A stretch of DNA of 64,000 bases from Corynebacterium timonense (lineage in GTDB: Bacteria; Actinomycetota; Actinomycetes; Mycobacteriales; Mycobacteriaceae): the NCBI RefSeq assembly GCF_900105305.1, contig NZ_LT629765.1, positions 434,001-498,000 on the forward strand, written 5' to 3'. Both the position numbers and the translations under genes were made by a program. How positions within the stretch are numbered: the first letter of the stretch is position 1; each line of letters starts with the position of its first letter. The notes under the pieces are model-generated. The model did no database searches and was not told the origin of the DNA. It was given only the letters and a program-made list of their open reading frames with translations. Positions 35,345 to 43,719 of the stretch are shown here, in pieces.

Positions 35345-36499
35345 ATGAGCCCTCAGCCCGTCACCGTTGCCGATGTCGTCGCCGAGCTCGACATCGCCTA
35401 CCCGCCCGCCCTTGCCGAAAGTTGGGACAAGGTGGGCCTGATCTGCGGCGACCCGGACGCCCCGGTGTCCACAGTCGCGTTCGCCCTCGACTGCACCATG
35501 GATGTTGCGCGCCGCGCGGTCGAGGTCGGCGCGGACATGCTGGTCGTCCACCACCCGCTGCTCCTGCGCGGGGTGTCCTCGGTCGCCGCGGACACGCCCA
35601 AAGGCCGCGTCCTGCACCACCTGATCACCAACGGCTGCGCGCTGTTTGCCGCGCACACCAACGCGGATTCGGCGCGCCCGGGGGTCTCCGACAAGCTCGC
35701 CGAGCTCGTGGGCATCACGCCGGGGCGCCCCATCAAGCCGGTCTCGCTCGGCGGGATGGACGCGTGGGGTGTCCACGTCCCGCCGGCCCACGCGCACGAG
35801 GTGAAAGACGCCCTCTTCGCGGCGGGGGCGGGGCGCATTGGCAACTACGCTGAGTGCTCCTTCGAGTGGGGCGGCACCGGCGGGTTCACCCCCCTCGAGG
35901 GCGCCGACCCCACCGACGGTACCGTCGGCGAGTACTACTCCGCGCCCGAGACCCGCGTCGAGTTCGTCGCCCCCACGCGCCTTCGCCGCGCGCTTATCGA
36001 CGCCCTCCGGGCCGCCCACCCCTACGAGGAGCCCGCCTTCGACGTGGTGTCCATGGAGGACACGAGCGACCTGTCCACGGCACCGGGCCTCGGCCGCATC
36101 GGCGAGCTCCCGGAGCCGATGACGCTGCGGGAGTTCACCCAACAGGTCGCCGACGCCCTTCCCGAGACCGCGTGGGGGGTGCGCGCCGCGGGGGACCCGG
36201 AGCGCCTCGTGCAGAAGGTCGCTGTGTCCTCGGGGTCCGGGGACGGGTTCCTTGGGGACGTCGCAAAGCTCGGCGTCGATGTGTACGTGACCTCGGACCT
36301 GCGCCACCACCCGGTCGACGAGCACCTGGCCGCAGGCGGGCCCGCGGTCGTGGATACGGCCCACTGGGCCAGCGAGTTCCCGTGGACGGAGCAGGCGGAA
36401 GGTATCGTGAAACGATTGAACGTGAACACCGAAATCCTGCGCCTGCGCACGGACCCCTGGACCGTTTCCGCACATCCCCGACGCGCAACCACCAACTGA
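35345..36499 (+). CDS. Nif3-like dinuclear metal-centre protein
   Basis: This 384-residue DUF34/Nif3 family protein (YqfO-like, with the inserted PII-like domain) has the metal-binding motifs VVHHPLLLRG and FAAHTNADS. The C-terminal DVYVTSDLRHHPVDEH and VDTAHWASEFP contribute the second half of the two-metal site. A role as a GTP cyclohydrolase-like or metal-insertase protein has been proposed for the family; none is proven. ATG 35345 starts in the intergenic stretch shared with the phosphatase. It is followed after 10 bases by the zinc-ribbon gene. Confidence 0.93.
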   Translation: MSPQPVTVADVVAELDIAYPPALAESWDKVGLICGDPDAPVSTVAFALDCTMDVARRAVEVGADMLVVHHPLLLRGVSSVAADTPKGRVLHHLITNGCALFAAHTNADSARPGVSDKLAELVGITPGRPIKPVSLGGMDAWGVHVPPAHAHEVKDALFAAGAGRIGNYAECSFEWGGTGGFTPLEGADPTDGTVGEYYSAPETRVEFVAPTRLRRALIDALRAAHPYEEPAFDVVSMEDTSDLSTAPGLGRIGELPEPMTLREFTQQVADALPETAWGVRAAGDPERLVQKVAVSSGSGDGFLGDVAKLGVDVYVTSDLRHHPVDEHLAAGGPAVVDTAHWASEFPWTEQAEGIVKRLNVNTEILRLRTDPWTVSAHPRRATTN

Positions 36500-36509
36500 A
36501 GGAGCCAAC

Positions 36510-37196
36510 GTGAACCTCTCTCCCGAGCTGCAGCCGGTGCTTCTTGAACTCGCCGCCGCTGAGCGCCAGGCCGCGCACCCGGCGGCGACCTCGCCGGAAC
36601 AGAAGGAGCTGGACGCGCTGCTGGCGGAGCGCGAGCGCCTCGCATCCGCCGCCGCGGCCGCCCAGCTCGCCGTCGACGACATGGAGCTGGAAATCCTGCG
36701 CATCCAAGAGGATGAGCGCAAGCTGAAAAAGCGCGAGCTCGACGACAAGCGCCAGCTTGGGGCCGAGACGGACCCGTCGCGCCGCCGCGACCTCGAGCAC
36801 GACCGCTACGCCGCAAAGTCGCGCATCGCCGACCTGCTGTCCGAGCTGAAGGAGGCGCACAACGAGATCGCGGCACTGCGCAACAACCGCGACAACCACG
36901 GCGCCCGCCTCGACGAGGCCGACCGCAAGGTCGCCGCCGCCCGCCGCGCCGTCGAGGCGCTGCCCGACCCGACCGTGATCGATGCCGATTCCCTGCGCGC
37001 CCAGCTCCCCGGGGACGTGCTCGCGCTCTACGACGACGTCGGGGCCGCCTCCTTCAACGGGCGCACGTGCCACTCCTGCTACCTGCAGCTGCCTCCCGCC
37101 GAGCGTAGCGAGGTCATGGCCGTTCCCGCCGACGAGCTGCCCACCTGCCCCAACTGCGGCGCCCTGCTCGTGCGCGTCGCCCCGGACGCGGGGTAG
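36510..37196 (+). CDS. Coiled-coil hairpin protein with C4 zinc ribbon
   Basis: This 228-residue protein has a long antiparallel coiled coil (about 10-165, rich in Glu, Lys, Arg and Ala). It ends in a C4 zinc ribbon with Cys pairs in TCHSCYLQLP and TCPNCGALL. The family (CT398/CdsZ-like, Rv2229c in mycobacteria) is thought to bind nucleic acid or act as an adaptor. It starts 10 bases after the Nif3 stop with the ribosome site AAGGAG nine bases upstream. The RNase H-phosphatase fusion follows seven bases later, so the three genes form an operon. Confidence 0.9.
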   Translation: MNLSPELQPVLLELAAAERQAAHPAATSPEQKELDALLAERERLASAAAAAQLAVDDMELEILRIQEDERKLKKRELDDKRQLGAETDPSRRRDLEHDRYAAKSRIADLLSELKEAHNEIAALRNNRDNHGARLDEADRKVAAARRAVEALPDPTVIDADSLRAQLPGDVLALYDDVGAASFNGRTCHSCYLQLPPAERSEVMAVPADELPTCPNCGALLVRVAPDAG

Positions 37197-37203
37197 GCGC
37201 GCC

Positions 37204-38346
37204 ATGAAAGTCACGGTCTACACCGACGGCGGCGCGCGCGGGAACCCCGGCGTCGCCGGCTCCGGGTCCGTCGTCTACGGCCCGCAGGGCGACACCCTTG
37301 CGGAGATCGCGTACGTGGTGGGACAGGAATCCACCAACAACGTCGCCGAGTACACGGGCCTCGTGCGCGGGCTGGAGGCCGCCGCCGAGGCTGGCGCCAG
37401 CGAGGTCGACGTCTACCTGGACTCCAAACTCGTCGTCGAGCAGATGAACGGGCGCTGGAAGATCAAGCACCCCGATATGAAAAAGCTTGCGCGCGAGGCG
37501 AACGCGATCGCCTCGCGCTTCGACGCCGTCACCTATACCTGGGTGCCGCGCGCGAAGAACAAGAAGGCGGACGAGCTGTCCAACGTCGCCATGGACGCCG
37601 CGGAGAAAGGGGCGCCGGTCGGCGTCGTCGGGGGGTCGCCCGAGGCGCAGTCCGCGTCCGCGCCCGCGGCCTCCCCCGGTGACGCCGATGGGCACGTCGT
37701 GGCGGGGCCCGCGCACTGGTCCGGCTGCGATCAGCCGCGCACGCGCTTCGTGCTCCTGCGCCATGGGCAAACCGAGCACTCGGCGAACCACTGCTACAGC
37801 GGGTCCTCTGACCCCCAGCTCACCGACGCGGGACGCGAGCAGGCGCGCCGGGCGGCCGCGGCCGTGGCCCGCCTCGGCGCCATCGACGTGGTCGTGTCAT
37901 CGCCCTCGTCACGGGCACTCGATACCGCGCACGCCTGCGCCGAAGCCCTCGGCATCAACGACGTCGAGGTCGCCGACGGTTTCCGCGAGATGGACTTCGG
38001 CGCCTTCGAGGGGCTCACCCGCGAGCAGGCGATGCAGCGCCACGGCGAGGACTTCGCCGCGTGGGAGGCGTCGGCGACCGCCGCGCCACCGGGCGGGGAG
38101 TCCCTGGCCCAGCTCCACCGCCGCGTCACCCGAGCCCGGCTGAAGCTGCAGGAGGAGCACGCCGGAAAGACGATCCTCGTGGTCACGCACATGGCCCCGA
38201 TTAAGTCGGTAGTCCGCCAGGCGATGGGCGCCGGCGTGGAGGTCTTCCGCCACGTGTTCCTGGACCTAGCCTCCATCTCTGTCGCCGAGTTCTACGGGGA
38301 TTTCGGCGTGGTTCGCTGCGTCAACGACGTCTCCCATCACCGCTAA
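37204..38346 (+). CDS. Fusion of RNase HI and histidine phosphatase (CobC-like)
   Basis: A 380-residue two-domain protein. The N-terminal RNase H domain (1-130) has VYTDGGARGNPG with the first catalytic Asp, ESTNNVAEYTGL, DVYLDSKLVVEQM and a final acidic site in KNKKADELSNV. An Ala/Pro-rich linker (about 135-170) follows. The C-terminal histidine-phosphatase domain has VLLRHGQTEHS with the nucleophilic His and REMDFGAFEG. Its VTHMAPIKSVV carries the second His. In mycobacteria (Rv2228c) both activities were shown: RNA:DNA hybrid cutting and alpha-ribazole/acid phosphatase. ATG 37204 gives the family start. Confidence 0.95.
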   Translation: MKVTVYTDGGARGNPGVAGSGSVVYGPQGDTLAEIAYVVGQESTNNVAEYTGLVRGLEAAAEAGASEVDVYLDSKLVVEQMNGRWKIKHPDMKKLAREANAIASRFDAVTYTWVPRAKNKKADELSNVAMDAAEKGAPVGVVGGSPEAQSASAPAASPGDADGHVVAGPAHWSGCDQPRTRFVLLRHGQTEHSANHCYSGSSDPQLTDAGREQARRAAAAVARLGAIDVVVSSPSSRALDTAHACAEALGINDVEVADGFREMDFGAFEGLTREQAMQRHGEDFAAWEASATAAPPGGESLAQLHRRVTRARLKLQEEHAGKTILVVTHMAPIKSVVRQAMGAGVEVFRHVFLDLASISVAEFYGDFGVVRCVNDVSHHR

Positions 38347-38383
38347 TTTTCTTCCGCGGGTCGCGCGCGTAAGCTGAGTGCCA

Positions 38384-38795
<412 letters not shown>

Positions 38796-38844
38796 GCGCT
38801 TTTTGTGCGGCGGGGCGGGGGGAAGTCTGTCACAATGGCTGGTT

Positions 38845-40236
38845 ATGAAGCTGTATGCCGCCCCGCTGAACTTCCGCCCCGTTGCCCGTGAGTTCGGTGT
38901 TCCCACGGAGTTCGCGCCCGAGGTCCACGCCGAGGCGGCCCGGCTCACCGACCGCTTCGCCAACCAGCGCCGGGACGCGCGAAACATCCCCCTCGTCACC
39001 ATCGACCCGGCCGGGTCGAAGGACCTCGATCAGGCGGTGTGCATCGAAAGGTCGGGGTCGGGCTACACGGTGTATTACGCCATCGCGGACGTCGCCGCGT
39101 TTGTCGAGCCCTCCAGCGCGATCAAGGAGGAGTCCTTCGAGCGCGGCCAGACGGTGTACCTGCCGGACGAACCAGCGCGCCTGCATCCGGAGGAGCTCAG
39201 CGAGGATGCAGCGTCGCTGCTTCCCGACGTCGATAGGCCTGCCGCCCTATGGACCTTCCGCCTCGACGACAGGGGCGAGGTAGCCGACGCGTACGTCGAA
39301 CGCGCGCTGGTCCACAGCGTGGCGCGCCTCGACTACGACGGCGTGCAGGCGGATGTCGACCGGGGCGAGCCCCACCCTTCGATTGCGCTTCTGCCGGAGG
39401 TGGGAAAACTGCGCCAGGCCAGCTCGTTGCGCCGGCAGGCGATCAACCTGCGCGTGCCCTCGGTGCGTGTGGTGGAAAACGAGGAGGGCCATTTCGAGCT
39501 CGTCATCGAGCCGCGCCACCCCGTCATGGACTACAACTCCGAGATCTCGCTGCTGACCGGCATGGCGGCGGGGCAGATGATGGTGGAGGCGGGCAAGGGC
39601 TTCCTGCGCACCCTGGGGCCCGCGCCGACCGGCGCGGAGGACGACTTCATGCAGGAGATTCGCAACCTCGGCTTCACCCCGGGCCCCGACATTGGGCAGT
39701 TCCTCGCAACTGTCGACGCCGACACGCCGCGCGGCATGGCGGCGATGCGCGAAGCGCAGAAGCTGCTGCGCGGCTCCGGCTACGTCAACCTGGAGGAAAA
39801 GCAGCCGGAAGTCCACGCCGGGATCGGCGGCTACTACAGCCACGTCACCGCGCCGCTGCGCCGACTCATCGACCGCTACGCTACCGAGGTCTGCCTGTCC
39901 ATCTGCGCGGGAACGGCGGTCCCCGAGTGGGTGGAGGCGGAGAGCAACCGGGTGGTCAAAACCATGGGGCGCACCTCCCAACTGGCCAACACCGTGGACA
40001 AGGCCTGCCTGAACCTCACCGAGGCCACCGTGCTGCGCCCGTGGGTGGGTCACAACTTCGACGCCGTTGTCCTGCACTCCGACCCGGAGGCGGGCCAGGC
40101 CCGCATCTTCGTCGTGGACCCGCCCGTGCTCGCCCCGTGCCTGGGCCACCCGGAAGAGGGGAGGGAAACCGCCGTCTCGCTCATCCACGCCGACGTGGGC
40201 AACCGCCAGGTGGAGTTCGCCTGGCCCGCGGACTGA
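38845..40236 (+). CDS. RNB-domain ribonuclease (RNase II/R type, short)
   Basis: This 463-residue protein is almost only the RNB catalytic domain. TIDPAGSKDLDQAVCIER carries the Asp residues that bind Mg2+ (DPAGSKDLDQA), followed by YYAIADVAAFV and a downstream ATAPLRRLIDRY-type motif, here SHVTAPLRRLIDRYATEV. The cold-shock and S1 RNA-binding domains of RNase R are missing, so it is smaller than RNase II/R. It would degrade RNA 3' to 5'. ATG 38845 starts 50 bases beyond the RNase P RNA. The gene is conserved in corynebacteria in this place, as far as I recall. Confidence 0.9.
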   Translation: MKLYAAPLNFRPVAREFGVPTEFAPEVHAEAARLTDRFANQRRDARNIPLVTIDPAGSKDLDQAVCIERSGSGYTVYYAIADVAAFVEPSSAIKEESFERGQTVYLPDEPARLHPEELSEDAASLLPDVDRPAALWTFRLDDRGEVADAYVERALVHSVARLDYDGVQADVDRGEPHPSIALLPEVGKLRQASSLRRQAINLRVPSVRVVENEEGHFELVIEPRHPVMDYNSEISLLTGMAAGQMMVEAGKGFLRTLGPAPTGAEDDFMQEIRNLGFTPGPDIGQFLATVDADTPRGMAAMREAQKLLRGSGYVNLEEKQPEVHAGIGGYYSHVTAPLRRLIDRYATEVCLSICAGTAVPEWVEAESNRVVKTMGRTSQLANTVDKACLNLTEATVLRPWVGHNFDAVVLHSDPEAGQARIFVVDPPVLAPCLGHPEEGRETAVSLIHADVGNRQVEFAWPAD

Positions 40237-40260
40237 GGCCGCTACATCGGGGGAGCCCGC

Positions 40261-40332
40261 TTAATCGGCGGCGCCCTCTTATTCCGCGGCGCCCTCTTAT
40301 TCCGCGGCGTCCTCTTATTCGGCGGCGTCTTC
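40261..40332 (-). repeat. Four 18-bp copies of the last six codons, each with an in-frame TAA
   Basis: Reading the minus strand, the last six codons of the galactokinase-like gene (E-D-A-A-E-stop) at 40315-40332 are followed by 40297-40314 (E-D-A-A-E-stop), 40279-40296 (E-G-A-A-E-stop) and 40261-40278 (E-G-A-A-D-stop). The copies differ by one to three bases from their neighbours and stay in the same frame. Confidence 0.95.
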
Positions 40333-41526
40333 CAGCCGCGCAACCTCGCCGGGCAGCACCTCGACGACCTCGTAGTCGGCTGCGGCGGAGCGCAGGAAGG
40401 CCTCGGCCTCGCGCAGGGGGACGAACGCGAGCGCCGCCGGGGAGTTGCCCGCCGCGGCGGGCCGGGCGGAGCGCGCACCGCGGCTGAGCAAGTCACTCAC
40501 GAGCGCGTCGGGGGTATCCAGGTCGTGTTTCTCGGACGCGGAGTTGAGCAGCGTGAACAGCTCGTTGTCGCGGCGCGAGCGCAGCGCCTTCGCTGTGGCC
40601 AGGGACCGCATCGTCTCCGTCTCGCAGAAGCGCACCCAGGAGCGGGCGGCCTCCGGGTCAGGGGCGGAATCCGGGCCGTTGACCTGGCGGCGGGCCTCCA
40701 CCCACTCGACGACGCGCTCAGCGGCGTTGGGCAGCTGCCGCAGCGAATCTACGCCGAAGTTAGCGCAGGCCGCGTCGATGAACGCGCGGCGTTCGGCGAT
40801 GCGCTGCGTCTGGCGGTCGTAGGGCTCGCCCCAGGACTCAGTCACGGCGAAGATGCGCACCCCCAGCTTGCCCGGGTGGGGGGCCTGGGTGACGGAGCCG
40901 TCCGCGTAGTCCACCACCGAGATCGTCCCGCTTGTGCCGCGCAGCGCCGCGGTGTGGCGGGCGCGCAGGACGGCGAGCGGGGAGTTTACGGTGACGTTGT
41001 GCGAGCAGATCTCGGCGAGCCGGGCGCGGAAAGGGGCGTCATCGACCTCTGGGTCGCCGCCCGCAAGAGCCAGCGCCAACGCCGCGTCGCCGGCGTAGAG
41101 CGAGCCCAGGCCAGCGCCGGGGAGGATGTCGGTAACGAGAGAGATGTCCAGTCCGCGGGTGTCGCGGGAAATCACCTGGCGCGACGCGAGCAGGGACACA
41201 AGGCCAACGGCGCGCCGGGTGAGCCGGTCGAGGGAGCCCTCCTCCTGCAGGTCCTCGAGCGTGCCGGTGGAGGAGATGCTGTAGCCGTCGGGCCCGCTCA
41301 GTTCGATGCTGATGGTGTCGTCCTCGCGCGGGGAGATGGCGGCGGCGGCGCGCAGCGAGGTCAAACCGAGCAGCGTCACCCCGCCGAAGTGGTCGACGTT
41401 TTCGCCGATGAGCACCCAGGTTCCCGGCGCCGAGGCGCACCGGAGCGGGGCGTGGCCGGTGACCTCGCGGTGCAGGTCGGCTGCGCGTGCGGCAGGGGAG
41501 GTCTCGTCGGCGGCCCACACGGCCAT
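40315..41526 (-). CDS. Galactokinase-like GHMP-family protein (degenerate motifs)
   Basis: This 403-residue protein resembles galactokinase in layout. The N-terminal signature reads GTWVLIGENVDHFGG (family GRVNLIGEHTDYNGG). The ATP loop reads LPGAGLGSLYAGDA, where active galactokinases have P-x-GAGLSSSAS. Several Ser and Gly residues that hold ATP phosphates are changed, so it may be inactive as a kinase or use another sugar. ATG 41526 is preceded by AAGGA ten bases upstream; GTG 41532 or 41535 are alternatives. No galT or galE gene lies nearby. The 3' end has the quadruplicated stop module. Confidence 0.8.
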   Translation of the reverse strand: MAVWAADETSPAARAADLHREVTGHAPLRCASAPGTWVLIGENVDHFGGVTLLGLTSLRAAAAISPREDDTISIELSGPDGYSISSTGTLEDLQEEGSLDRLTRRAVGLVSLLASRQVISRDTRGLDISLVTDILPGAGLGSLYAGDAALALALAGGDPEVDDAPFRARLAEICSHNVTVNSPLAVLRARHTAALRGTSGTISVVDYADGSVTQAPHPGKLGVRIFAVTESWGEPYDRQTQRIAERRAFIDAACANFGVDSLRQLPNAAERVVEWVEARRQVNGPDSAPDPEAARSWVRFCETETMRSLATAKALRSRRDNELFTLLNSASEKHDLDTPDALVSDLLSRGARSARPAAAGNSPAALAFVPLREAEAFLRSAAADYEVVEVLPGEVARLEDAAE

Positions 41527-41668
41527 GATCACCACGTCCTTTCGAAGTGGGGGCTCGGGGAGCTATCGCGCTCTGGACCACCCAGACTACCAACGACGCG
41601 GGTAGGGTGGGCGGCACGTCGAACCCGGCTCGAGAGGAAGCTCGAGAACCGAGTACAAGGAGGTCACC

Positions 41669-41881
41669 ATGTCTGAGTCTGACGAACAGTTTTATTTCAA
41701 CCCCGTGACCGGCGAGATCACCGAGGGAAAGGTCGCGGGCTGGGGCGAGCGCATGGGCCCCTATGCGACGCGCGAGGAAGCCGCCGCTGCGCTGCAGACC
41801 GCCGCGCAGCGCAACAAGGAGGCCGACGCCCGCGAGGAGGCGGAGGACAACTGGGGCGAACCCGCCTCGTGGGAAAAGTAG
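41669..41881 (+). CDS. Small SPOR-like protein
   Basis: This 70-residue acidic protein opens with EQFYFNPVTGEITEGKVAGWGERMGPYATREEA, a pattern annotated as a SPOR-like short protein in corynebacteria (reported from memory). It has no membrane segment. The strong ribosome site AAGGAGGTCACC before the ATG suggests abundant translation. It converges with the CYTH/CHAD gene across an eight-base gap. Function unknown. Confidence 0.75.
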   Translation: MSESDEQFYFNPVTGEITEGKVAGWGERMGPYATREEAAAALQTAAQRNKEADAREEAEDNWGEPASWEK

Positions 41882-41888
41882 CTAGCTC

Positions 41889-43520
41889 CTAGGGCTTAAT
41901 CTTGGAGAAGGCCTTGGCCACCTCCGCGACCGACCTCTCGTAGCCCTCGAGCGCCCGCGCGCCGCGGTCCAACTCACGCTGGTACAGCAGGCCGTAGGCG
42001 AAGGTATCCTCCCCGCGTTCGCGAGCACCCGCGGCGAGGCGCTCGATGCGGTCGCGGGAGGTCACGGCGTCCTGGAAGTCGCCGAGCTGCGACTGCAGCG
42101 CCTTGCAGGCCTTGGTCAGGCGGCGCGCCTTGAGGCCCGCGCCCTCCGCCGCCACGGAGGCATAGCGCAGCTTCTTCGCGGCCTTACGCACGTCGTGCAC
42201 GTAGTCCTCGCGCTCGTGGAGGTCGAGGCTGGTGTCATTGTAGTGGTCGAGGACCTTTTCGTGGCGCTTCTTAACCTTCTTAAAGCCGCGCTTGAGGTGC
42301 TCGTAGAGGATCTCGCGGGACTCGCCAGGGTCGGCCCCGTCAGCGTCAGCGTCAACGTCAACGTCAGCGCCAGGGTCAACCTCAGCAGAACGCGTTGCGA
42401 CGGGCGGTTGGGCGAGCAGGGCATCGATCTCGTCGAGGAGGGCGAGGAAGCGCTCGGAGTCGAGCATCTCCACGATGACCTCGTGGGCCTCGCGGTACTC
42501 GGCCCGCATGTCGTCTTTGATGTGGGCGGCCGCGGTGGCGTCGATAAGCCCGCTTTCGTCGCTGTCGATGAGGGCGAGCAGGCGCTCCTCGACCACCTCG
42601 GCGTCGCGCGCGGTGCCCAGGACCGCGGCGGCTTCCTTCAGCTCGTCCTCGAGGTGCTCGAGCTGCTCGCCTTCGAGGATGCCCTCGAAGGTTTCCAGCA
42701 GGGAGCGCATCTCGCGGGTCGACACACGCATCTGGTGCACCGAGTCCCACTCGTCGGCGCGCACGCGCGGCTCCCAGCTCACGATCGCGTCGCGCTGGGT
42801 GCGCAGCGCCGACACGACGGCCGCGGCGGGGGAGTCGGGGTCGAGCTCGGGCGTACGCAGGTGCGGCGGCAGGGGGGCCGCATCGACGGAGGAACCGAGG
42901 GCTGTGGCCAGCTTGGAGGGGGAATCCGACTTGCGCGCGCCCGCGGCGATGAGGAAGGCCGTGGCCTGTGACAGCAGCTGCGCTCCCTCCTCGGTGCCGG
43001 CGGTGAATGCGGAAAGCTCGAGCTCCCACTCGCGCCACGTGGTGCGCTCGCCGCCGGGCAGCAGCGACCACGCGGTGACGTGGTCGTCGCAGAACTCTGC
43101 GACCTTCTCGCCGGTGGCGGAGCCGAGATCGCTGACGACGCGGTGGTTGTCCACCTGGGCGATCGGGGAGAGCTCGGCGGTGCGCACGATGGCGCGCACG
43201 TTCGATAAAAGCTCCTCGGGGATCTCGGTCGGCTCCTCTAGCGGGGCGCGCAGCTCGCGCCGGGCCGAGCCGGAGGGCAGCTTGAGGTGCCAGCCGTCGT
43301 CGGAGCCGCCCGTGCGGCGGCGCAGGGTGATCTTCGCCCGCGTCAGGCGCAGGTCCGGGGTGTCGAAATAAATGGCGGACAGGTGGTGCTCGACCGTGTC
43401 GAGGACGCTGTCGACCCCGGGCAGCTCGGTAAGGTCGGGGACAGCGGTTGCCTCGTCGACGGCCAGCTTCGCCTCGACCTCGAGGACCTCACGGGGGGTG
43501 TCGTGATTCTTGTCGGACAC
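41889..43520 (-). CDS. CYTH and CHAD domain protein
   Basis: This 543-residue cytoplasmic protein has an N-terminal CYTH triphosphate-tunnel domain (EVEAKLAVDE, the E-x-E-x-K motif, near residue 14; HLSAIYFDTPDLRLTRAKITLRRR in parts). A C-terminal CHAD helical domain has WDSVHQMRVSTREMRS and YVHDVRKAAKKLRY with its conserved histidines. It is thought to act on or bind inorganic polyphosphate or triphosphates. An acidic linker (VDVDADADG, encoded by near-perfect 6-bp repeats at about 42340-42385) joins helices in CHAD. I chose GTG 43520; the frame stays open to 43568. Mycobacterial homologue Rv2226 lies in the same context near glnA2. Confidence 0.85.
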   Translation of the reverse strand: MSDKNHDTPREVLEVEAKLAVDEATAVPDLTELPGVDSVLDTVEHHLSAIYFDTPDLRLTRAKITLRRRTGGSDDGWHLKLPSGSARRELRAPLEEPTEIPEELLSNVRAIVRTAELSPIAQVDNHRVVSDLGSATGEKVAEFCDDHVTAWSLLPGGERTTWREWELELSAFTAGTEEGAQLLSQATAFLIAAGARKSDSPSKLATALGSSVDAAPLPPHLRTPELDPDSPAAAVVSALRTQRDAIVSWEPRVRADEWDSVHQMRVSTREMRSLLETFEGILEGEQLEHLEDELKEAAAVLGTARDAEVVEERLLALIDSDESGLIDATAAAHIKDDMRAEYREAHEVIVEMLDSERFLALLDEIDALLAQPPVATRSAEVDPGADVDVDADADGADPGESREILYEHLKRGFKKVKKRHEKVLDHYNDTSLDLHEREDYVHDVRKAAKKLRYASVAAEGAGLKARRLTKACKALQSQLGDFQDAVTSRDRIERLAAGARERGEDTFAYGLLYQRELDRGARALEGYERSVAEVAKAFSKIKP

Positions 43521-43719
43521 GTGGTGCTTGCCCTTTCTCGTTGTTCCTTCTCGTTCCGCCGCGCGCATGAGGCGTGTCCATGACGACCCGCGCGGTGGGC
43601 GCGTTCACGGTACGGGCAGGCGGCGCGCAAGGGTGCGCCGCGCGTGACCCAGTTTTGCCCGATTCTACCCCTCGTGAACCGCACGGGTGCGCGGTTCCCC
43701 GCGGGTAAGGTGTGGTGCT

